Source of the DNA: Brevibacterium sp. CS2
GTDB lineage: Bacteria > Actinomycetota > Actinomycetes > Actinomycetales > Brevibacteriaceae
Assembly (NCBI RefSeq): GCF_005280295.1
Contig: NZ_CP040020.1
Location: 248,001 to 312,000, forward strand
DNA: 64,000 nucleotides
Reading direction: 5' to 3'
In this document: positions 58,457-64,000 of the stretch, piece after piece
Numbering within the stretch: position 1 is the stretch's first letter
Layout: the number at the start of each line of letters is the position of its first letter
Program-made: the position numbers and the translations under genes
Notes under the pieces: model-generated
Told to the model about the DNA's origin: nothing
The model's database searches: none
Seen by the model: the letters and a program-made list of their open reading frames with translations, nothing else

Positions 58457-58519
58457 GGCGGCGTCCGTCCGGAGGCCGGCGGCGTCCGTCCGGAGGCCGG
58501 CGGCGTCCGGACGGAGGCC
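58457..58519. repeat. Three 21-bp tandem repeats
   Basis: GGCGGCGTCCGTCCGGAGGC plus C is repeated at 58457, 58478 and, with an inverted core (CCGGACGG), 58499. It lies between the aminopropyltransferase gene and the flavodoxin-like gene. No gene reads through it convincingly. Confidence 0.85.
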
Positions 58520-58564
58520 GCCGGGACCATCGACCGCGGCGCGCTCGATGCGTAGAGTGACTGC

Positions 58565-59017
58565 ATGAGCACCGTTCTCCTCGTCCATCACTCGCCGTCC
58601 GATGCCACCGCCGCGCTCGCCGAGGCCGCGCGCGCCGGGCTGACCATGCCGGAGCTCGAGGGGGTGGAGCTCGTCGAGAAGGCCGCGCTCGAGGCGACCG
58701 TCGAGGACGTGCTCGCCGCCGATGCGTTCGTGCTCGGCACCACTGCGAACTTCGGCTACATCTCCGGGGCGCTCAAGCACTTCTTCGACACGACGTACTC
58801 CGCGACCCGGGAGCAGACCGCCGGCCGCCCGTTCTCCTACTGGATCCACGGCGGCTACGACACCACCGGCGCGGAGCGCGCGATGGAGTCGATCACCACC
58901 GGCTACGGCTGGGAGAAGGTGTGCGCACCGGTCGTCTTCACCGGGGAGGTCACCGAGGAGCACACCGCAGCGGTGACCGAGATGGCGGCCACGGTCGCCG
59001 CGACGACGATGGCCTGA
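58565..59017 (+). CDS. Flavodoxin/NAD(P)H-dependent FMN reductase-like protein
   Basis: The 150-residue protein has the flavodoxin-like fold: VLLVHHSPSDATAALAEA at the FMN-phosphate loop, AFVLGTTANFGYISGALKHF and SYWIHGGYDTTGAE. It may reduce quinones or act as a redox partner. It is convergent with the amine-oxidase-like gene. TAGAGT a few bases before the ATG may be a -10 box for a short leader. Confidence 0.8.
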   Translation: MSTVLLVHHSPSDATAALAEAARAGLTMPELEGVELVEKAALEATVEDVLAADAFVLGTTANFGYISGALKHFFDTTYSATREQTAGRPFSYWIHGGYDTTGAERAMESITTGYGWEKVCAPVVFTGEVTEEHTAAVTEMAATVAATTMA

Positions 59018-59027
59018 GCCGCCGACC

Positions 59028-60272
59028 TCAGCGGGAGCCGAGCAGGTACATCACCGAGTGGGCCGCGGCGGCGCCCGATTCGAGCGCTCCGTTGTGCGAG
59101 CTCGTCCGGTACCGGTCCCCGGCGACGACGATCGGCCCGTCGAGCGCGGGTTCGCGCCGGTCGAGCACCCCGACCCCGGAGGCGGGCAGGGCATGGGCGA
59201 TGCGGTCGACCGCGACGACCTCCCAGCGGGCGGCGTCCACCCCGGAGAGGTCGGCTGCGGCGGCGCGCACCTCGCCCTCGGTGGGCTCCCGGTGCTCGGC
59301 CTCGCCGCCGGGTCCGGTCTCCCCCAGCGGCACGTTCGCGGCGAGCAGATGGCGGCCGCGCGGTGCGGCCTCGGGCACGGGGGCGGTGACCTCGGCCAGG
59401 GTGGTCACCGGTCCGCGCGGGTGCCGGCCGTCGATGCCGAGCAGCCGCTGCCTCTGCGGCGGCTCGTCCGCGGCGAACCACCACGTGGTCATCCCGCGGG
59501 TCCGCACCGGCGGCAGCGCCAGGCCGAGGTCGGTGGTGAGCCCGGCGGCGACGACGACCGCCGCCGCCTCGCGCGGGCCCGCGCTCGTCTCGAGGCCCAC
59601 GCCGCTGCCCGTGCGCCGCACCCCGGTGACGCGGACGCCGGTCTCGATCACGGCGCCGGCCCGGTGCGCGACGGCGGCGAGCGCCTGCGCGAGAGCCTGC
59701 ATGCCGCCGGCCGGGAGCATGGGTGTGGCCGAGGCGAGGAGCTTGAGCTGCCACAGCAGGTACTGGGCGCTCGAGGTCCGCGCATCCTGGGCGACGAGGC
59801 CGGAGGCGAAGGGCTCGATGACGGCACTGCGCAGCGGGCCGGTGATGCGGTGCTCGTCGAGCCAGTCCGCGAACGGGATGTCGATGGCCGGTGCGCGGCC
59901 GAGCAGGGCGGTGAGCCGCGGGATCTCGCGCGGGGAGAGCAGCCCGGAGCGCAGGGTGCGGAAGGCGAGCTGCGGTTCCCGGGAGGGGTCGGCGAGGACG
60001 ACGCGGGACTTCGCGGTGCGCACCGACACCCCGGCGGGGAAGGCGGTGAGGTCGAGGGCGTCGACGTCGAGCGCCTCGCGGAGCGCCGGATAGGCGGGAT
60101 TGACGAGCTGGAAGCCGTGATCGGGCCGGAAGGGGCCGACCGTGCGCCCGCCGATCCGGCCGCCCACGCGCTCGGCGGCCTCGAGCACGCTCACCTCGTG
60201 CCCGGCCCGGGCGAGGTGCGCTGCGGCGCGCAGGCCGGCGGCACCGGCGCCGACGACGATGATCTCGCTCAC
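59028..60272 (-). CDS. FAD-dependent amine-oxidase/desaturase-like protein
   Basis: The 414-residue flavoprotein opens IIVVGAGAAGLRAAAHLARA (GxGxxG dinucleotide fold), followed by VLEAAERVGGRIGGR, the typical amine oxidase/phytoene desaturase FAD motif. The end has VVAGDRYRTSSHNGALESG, the second FAD segment. No membrane anchor is seen. It could be a protoporphyrinogen-oxidase-like or carotenoid-type enzyme; substrate unassigned. Confidence 0.87.
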   Translation of the reverse strand: MSEIIVVGAGAAGLRAAAHLARAGHEVSVLEAAERVGGRIGGRTVGPFRPDHGFQLVNPAYPALREALDVDALDLTAFPAGVSVRTAKSRVVLADPSREPQLAFRTLRSGLLSPREIPRLTALLGRAPAIDIPFADWLDEHRITGPLRSAVIEPFASGLVAQDARTSSAQYLLWQLKLLASATPMLPAGGMQALAQALAAVAHRAGAVIETGVRVTGVRRTGSGVGLETSAGPREAAAVVVAAGLTTDLGLALPPVRTRGMTTWWFAADEPPQRQRLLGIDGRHPRGPVTTLAEVTAPVPEAAPRGRHLLAANVPLGETGPGGEAEHREPTEGEVRAAAADLSGVDAARWEVVAVDRIAHALPASGVGVLDRREPALDGPIVVAGDRYRTSSHNGALESGAAAAHSVMYLLGSR

Positions 60273-60347
60273 GACTGTCCTCCCTCACGCGTGCGCGGCG
60301 CCGGCCGCGCCACGGGATCCAGCGTAGTCGGACTGCGGTGAATGGCG

Positions 60348-60383
60348 AACGGGCCGGACGACCTGGTGGTCGTCCGGCCCGTT
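60348..60383 (-). terminator. Terminator of the DUF4190-like gene
   Basis: A perfect 16-bp inverted repeat (60348-60363, 60368-60383) with TGGT loop lies 62 bp downstream of the 60446 stop on the minus strand. Confidence 0.75.
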
Positions 60384-60445
60384 GAGCGGTGCCGCGTTCC
60401 GGCGCGGTGCGGCCGGGACTCGGGGCCCGGCCGGGAGAGCGCGGG

Positions 60446-60823
60446 TCAGTACGTGTTGACCGAGGCGCTTCCCGCCGCGACGACGGCGATGATGATGGCA
60501 AGGATGATGCCGATGACACCGAGGATCAGGAAGATGATGCCGAGGATGAAGCCCCACTTGCCGAGCGTGTTGTCGGCCAGGCCGGCCTCACGCGACTTGG
60601 TGCGGGCCATCTTGCCGCAGATGATGCCGACGATCGGGCCGATGATGGCGAAGCCGATGAAGGTCGACAGCGAGGCGATGAGGGCGACGATGCCGAGGGT
60701 CTGTCCCGGATCCTACTGGCCCGCGCCCGCCGTTCCGGCCGGCTGCGAGTACTGGTTGGAGTAGGACGAGTTGTCCGAGTAGGACGAGTTGTCCGCCTGC
60801 TGGGGATTGTACTGATCGCTCAA
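60446..60823 (-). pseudogene. DUF4190-like membrane protein gene interrupted by a TAG codon
   Basis: TTG 60823 follows an excellent AAGGAGG ribosome-binding site and encodes 36 Gln/Ser/Tyr-rich residues (SDQYNPQQADNSS...), then TAG at 60715-60713. The same frame continues without any start codon as DPGQTLGIVALIASLSTFIG, with two membrane helices and GKMARTKSREAGLADNTLGK, ending NTY at 60448-60446. Together the 125 codons give a normal DUF4190-like protein. The downstream part has no own ribosome-binding site. Either a recent nonsense mutation, a sequence error or read-through explains it. An 18-bp repeat encodes SYSDNS twice. Confidence 0.8.
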
Positions 60824-60977
60824 GACGACCTCCTTGGATGGTGGTCCACCGCTGGTCTGCGGCGGTATTTCAGGGAATGCCAGGCTCATCGTAACGCCAC
60901 CGGGCGCCGGGTAGGAGTCACGACACTGTTCCGATCTCGTTACACCACCGGTGCAGGAGCGCACCCCGCGAGGGTGA

Positions 60978-61020
60978 GCGGACGGCCGCCGGGGCCGTCC
61001 GCCCGTCCCCGCGGGGACGG
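60978..61020 (-). terminator. Double-hairpin terminator after the surface protein
   Basis: Two adjacent GC-rich hairpins, GCGGACGGCC/GGCCGTCCGC (60978-61002) and CCGTCCCC/GGGGACGG (61003-61020), lie within two bases of the surface-protein stop. Confidence 0.7.
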
Positions 61021-61021
61021 A

Positions 61022-62614
61022 TCACTCGGCCCGGCGACGGGCGAGGAGCAGCAGCGCACCGCCGGCGAGGAGCAGGACCGCACCTGCGGCGAGTGCCGCA
61101 GTCGTCTCTCCGGCGCCCGTGCGCGGGAGCCGGTCGTCGCCACCCGGGTTCGTTCCCGGAGCCGGGTTCCCGGGCTCCTCACCCGGTGCGGGGCGGTTCG
61201 GCTCGTCACCGCCACCGGGTGCCGGAGCCTCCTCCGGCGCGGTCGTCGAGGGCTCCGGGGAAGCGGAGCCCGTGCCCGTCGGCGTCGGCGTCGCGGTCTC
61301 CGACGGGGACGGGGTCGCGGTCTCCGTCTCCGAAGGTGTGGGCGAAGCGGACTCGGACGGGGTCGGGGTCGCGGATTCCGAGGGAGTCGGGGTGGGCGAT
61401 GCCGTCTCCGAGGGAGTCGGCGACGGGGTGGGCGACGCGGTCTCCGGGGGCGTCGGCGACGGGGTGGGCGATGCGGTCTCCGAGGGGGTCGGGGTAGGCG
61501 ATGCCGATTCGGACGGGGTCGGTGATGCGCTCTCCGAGGGCGTCGGCGAAGCGGTCTCCGAAGGCGTCGGGGTCGGGGTCGGGCTGGGCGAGGCGGTGCC
61601 GGATCCGTCGCCGCTGCCGGACACCGTCACGACCTGGGTGTTCGTCGACCACTCATCGACCTCGTCGGCCGACAGGGTCGCGGTGTTCGTGTAATCGCCG
61701 TTGACGAGATTCGGGATCGTTCCGATGATCGGGTCGAAGGTCACCGTCGTGCCCGCGGGGAGGCGATCGATGCGGATCTCGAGCCGCTCCGGATCGCAGC
61801 TCATTGAGATCGTGCTGCGGTCGATCGACCCCTCCGGTGCGATCCGGGTGCTGCGCTCGGTGAGGAGGTTGGCCTCGATGTAGGCGCAGTTGAAGCTCCA
61901 CTTCTCATCGGTCGATTCGTCGACGATGACGACATTGTTGAGGTCGGTGTCGTACTTCGGGGTGATGATCCGCCAGCTCAGCGCGCGCTGCGGGTTGAAG
62001 TACTGGTGGTCGACGGGCAGGGTCAGCCAGCCGTCCTTGCGGAACAGATCCGCCGGCGGCGGGGCGAGACCCGGCCCGAGCTCGATGGTGATCGTCTTGA
62101 GGTCTTCGAACTCGATGGGGTACTCGGTCTGCCCCTCCAGGTGGTCGACGATGATCCGGGCCCGGAACCGCAGTGTGCCGGAGAAGTCCTGCTTGCCCTC
62201 GACCTGATCGTTGAAGACGGCGGTGACGAGCCCGCCGCTGGACACCTCGGCGCATCCGACGATCGCACCGGTGCCGGGGTCGATGATGTCGAAGGTCGGC
62301 ACGGCCTGCGCCCCGAGCGCATCGGCGGGCAGCTGGTAGGTGAACCAGTCGCCGCCCTGCGCGGCCTGCTTGAGCGAGTAGTCGAGGCGCAGGTTCGCGA
62401 CGTCGTTCTCACGGTAGGACGGGGCGTCGATGACGACGCCGTTCTCGTCGACGAAGTTGATGTCGTCGACGCTGTTCGCCAGTTGGGCGCCGGTCGGCAC
62501 GCAGTCGGCGGCTCGTGCCGGCGCGCCGGTCATGAGGATCAGGCCGCTGCCGAGCAGCCCGAGGATGAGGGTGATCACGAGGATCACTGCGCGTGGGTGG
62601 AAGGTTCTGACCAT
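61022..62614 (-). CDS. LPXTG-type cell-wall-anchored surface protein
   Basis: The 530-residue protein has an N-terminal signal peptide (about 1-35, ending GAPARAA), and an adhesin-like beta-sandwich region (about 40-335) with three Cys. A Ser/Thr/Pro stalk (about 345-460) built from SETASPTPS-type repeats follows, with a Pro/Gly/Glu stretch and the sortase signal LPRTG at about 494, then a membrane helix and RRRAE tail. It should be exported and linked to the wall by a sortase, which is not in the window. The stalk is a likely O-mannosylation substrate. TAGGAT (62678-62673) is a possible -10 box. Confidence 0.88.
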   Translation of the reverse strand: MVRTFHPRAVILVITLILGLLGSGLILMTGAPARAADCVPTGAQLANSVDDINFVDENGVVIDAPSYRENDVANLRLDYSLKQAAQGGDWFTYQLPADALGAQAVPTFDIIDPGTGAIVGCAEVSSGGLVTAVFNDQVEGKQDFSGTLRFRARIIVDHLEGQTEYPIEFEDLKTITIELGPGLAPPPADLFRKDGWLTLPVDHQYFNPQRALSWRIITPKYDTDLNNVVIVDESTDEKWSFNCAYIEANLLTERSTRIAPEGSIDRSTISMSCDPERLEIRIDRLPAGTTVTFDPIIGTIPNLVNGDYTNTATLSADEVDEWSTNTQVVTVSGSGDGSGTASPSPTPTPTPSETASPTPSESASPTPSESASPTPTPSETASPTPSPTPPETASPTPSPTPSETASPTPTPSESATPTPSESASPTPSETETATPSPSETATPTPTGTGSASPEPSTTAPEEAPAPGGGDEPNRPAPGEEPGNPAPGTNPGGDDRLPRTGAGETTAALAAGAVLLLAGGALLLLARRRAE

Positions 62615-62794
62615 GGGGTGTCCTCGTGCTCGCGTTCCAGGGGCGGCGCACCGCGCGCTACCCGCTGGGACGATCCTACGTCAATCGTCTGGTCATGCAC
62701 TCTCCGGGCTGATCAGATCGAACAGAAGTCCATACCGCGCCGCGGAGCGCGCTCGGCATCACTGGGATCACCGGGTCCACCGGGTCCACCGACA

Positions 62795-64000
62795 TCACCG
62801 GGGTCGGGGTCGCACACCGGAGCACGGACCCACGATTGACTCGACGACCTCGGCGACGGCGAGCAGCCGGGAGTCGCAGTCCCGCGGTCCGATGAGCTGC
62901 ACCCCGAGCGGCACCGGTCCCGGCGACTGCGCAGCGGGCAGGCTGAGCGCGGGGTGGCCGGAGAGATTGAACGGCGCGACCATGCGGGTGAGCGCGGCCG
63001 GGATCGGCATCCGGGTCGTCGTCAGTGCGGCGTCGACCTGCCCGATCTGCGGGGACAGGACCGGGAGTGTCGGGGTGAGCATGACATGGCACTCGGCGAA
63101 GGCCGCCTCGACCGCAGAGCCCCACCGCGCACCGACGTCGAGTGCGAGCGCATGGGCCTCGGCCGGGACGAGCAGGCCGGTCTCGAGCCGCAGTCGGACC
63201 GCTTCGGGCAGCACATCCGCGTCTGTCCGCAGGGTGGCGAGGTTCGACGCGAGGGCCTCGGCCCCCATCACCAGGCTCTGCGCGACCCCCGCAGCGCCGC
63301 CTGCCGTCAGCGCGACCTCGACGAGCCGGATCCGTTCGTCCTCCTCGAGCCGGAGCAGGACCGCATCGAAGGCCGTGCGGACCGCCGGCTCCAGCTCGTC
63401 GAGGAAGTACGCGCTCGGCATCCCGATGACGATCACAGCGCCGTCGTCGACCGCCGGGCCCCGGCCGGCCGCGCCGCGCGGATCGATCACCGAGAGCACT
63501 GCGGCGACGTCGGCCACCGTGCGAGCCAGGGGTCCCAGATGATCGAGCGAGGGTGCCAGGGGCATGACGCCGGCACCGGGGATGCGCCCGCGGGTGGGCT
63601 TGAGACCCACCACGCCGGTGAGGGCGGCGGGGATCCGGTTCGACCCGCCGGCGTCGGTGCCGAGGGAGAAGTCGACGAGCCCGGCCGCGACGGCGACTCC
63701 CGATCCGGAGCTCGAGCCCCCGGGGATCACAGCAGGATCGAGCGGATTGATCGCCGGGCCGAGCGCACTCGACATCCCGGTGGGCCCATAGGCCAGGGCA
63801 TCGAGATCCAGCATCCCCCTGATCCCGACACCGGCGTCGCGCAGGCGCTCCACCACCCACGCGTCCCGTTCCGCCACCGGCACCGGTGGCCGGCGCAGCC
63901 CCGCGCTCGAGGCGTGGCCGGCGACCGCGATCATGTCCTTGAGACCGACCGTCGGCACGCCCTCGGGAACGTCGTCGACGACCGCGGTGAACGCATGCAG
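62795..64000 (-). CDS. Amidase signature-family protein (5' end beyond the window)
   Basis: At least 401 residues of an amidase; the frame runs off the right edge with AFTAVVDDVPEGVPTVGLKD. The catalytic Lys is in GLKDMI, the bridging Ser in GGSSSGSG and the nucleophile Ser in TDAGGSNRIPA (normally GGSIRxPA). It hydrolyses amides; the substrate is unknown. The upstream start is missing. Between this gene and the surface protein (62615-62794) no gene is seen. Confidence 0.88.
   Translation of the reverse strand: MHAFTAVVDDVPEGVPTVGLKDMIAVAGHASSAGLRRPPVPVAERDAWVVERLRDAGVGIRGMLDLDALAYGPTGMSSALGPAINPLDPAVIPGGSSSGSGVAVAAGLVDFSLGTDAGGSNRIPAALTGVVGLKPTRGRIPGAGVMPLAPSLDHLGPLARTVADVAAVLSVIDPRGAAGRGPAVDDGAVIVIGMPSAYFLDELEPAVRTAFDAVLLRLEEDERIRLVEVALTAGGAAGVAQSLVMGAEALASNLATLRTDADVLPEAVRLRLETGLLVPAEAHALALDVGARWGSAVEAAFAECHVMLTPTLPVLSPQIGQVDAALTTTRMPIPAALTRMVAPFNLSGHPALSLPAAQSPGPVPLGVQLIGPRDCDSRLLAVAEVVESIVGPCSGVRPRPR

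Noticed and set aside
59058..60341. A 427-codon plus-strand frame opposite the flavoprotein
   Set aside because: Antisense shadow; the minus strand carries both FAD motifs.

Overview
This window looks like a chromosomal core segment of a high-G+C actinobacterium (very roughly 70% G+C by eye). Codons strongly favour G or C in the third position, GTG and TTG starts are common, several genes appear leaderless, and adjacent genes often share ATGA or GTGA stop/start overlaps. The gene content (CmtR-type regulator, tad/flp locus with Ssd and DUF4244, fused membrane/thymidylate kinase, TIGR03085 and DUF1707 proteins) and an order matching the Mycobacterium tuberculosis Rv3644c-Rv3721c region in outline (delta-prime, topA, helicase, tad genes, acs, nth, crp, MBL, ridA, ponA2, phosphoesterase, asd/ask, recR, dnaX) point to Actinomycetes. 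A Brevibacterium-like member of Micrococcales is my guess; it is not proven. There is no rRNA, one tRNA, and I saw no CRISPR array, insertion sequence or prophage.

Layout. 1-2.4 kb: a methylcrotonyl-CoA carboxylase-type operon divergent from a TetR regulator. 2.6-3.4 kb: a HigBA-like toxin-antitoxin pair with an unusually clear promoter and operator. 3.4-8.7 kb: a gamma-glutamylcyclotransferase-like protein, an RNB ribonuclease, an NrtR-type regulator, a universal stress protein, tRNA-Thr and an M20 peptidase. 8.7-16.6 kb: replication and topology genes (holB, a membrane-domain/thymidylate kinase fusion with a disrupted tail, topA) interrupted by a lipoate ligase-like gene. 16.8-19.3 kb: a CmtR/CadA heavy-metal efflux pair. 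19.3-23.7 kb: a methyltransferase and an MrfA-like helicase. 23.7-28.4 kb: a compact tad/flp secretion locus, followed by a Fic-fold protein that has lost its catalytic motif and a large low-complexity membrane protein. 32.2-39.9 kb: acs, a holin-like membrane protein, a CoA-type Nudix hydrolase, nth, crp, an MBL hydrolase, a catalytically degenerate Nudix protein, RidA and a DUF4177 protein. 40-46 kb: a class A penicillin-binding protein, a metallophosphoesterase, asd and lysC. 46.3-47.4 kb: an XRE/DUF2975 pair behind a repeat-rich operator and leader region. 47.5-53.2 kb: recR, dnaX, a DUF1707 protein and a TIGR03085 protein. 53.3-58.4 kb: a sirtuin divergent from a five-gene DUF4178/DUF2617/DUF4247-like/DUF350/aminopropyltransferase operon. 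58.5-64 kb: a flavodoxin-like protein, an amine-oxidase-like flavoprotein, a DUF4190-like gene broken by an amber codon, an LPRTG-anchored surface protein and a truncated amidase.

The best candidates for poorly described biology are the aminopropyltransferase/DUF350 operon, the DUF2975/XRE module with three regularly spaced TATCGA-N3-TCGATA sites and a tandem-repeat leader peptide, and a set of proteins that keep a fold but lose its catalytic residues (one Fic, two Nudix). Apparent gene breaks worth resolving are a frame change in a 5-base C run inside the thymidylate kinase fusion gene and the amber codon in the DUF4190-like gene. Related long hairpin repeats occur at 13.65 and 42.69 kb, with hairpins of similar size but different sequence at 34.8 and 46.2 kb.
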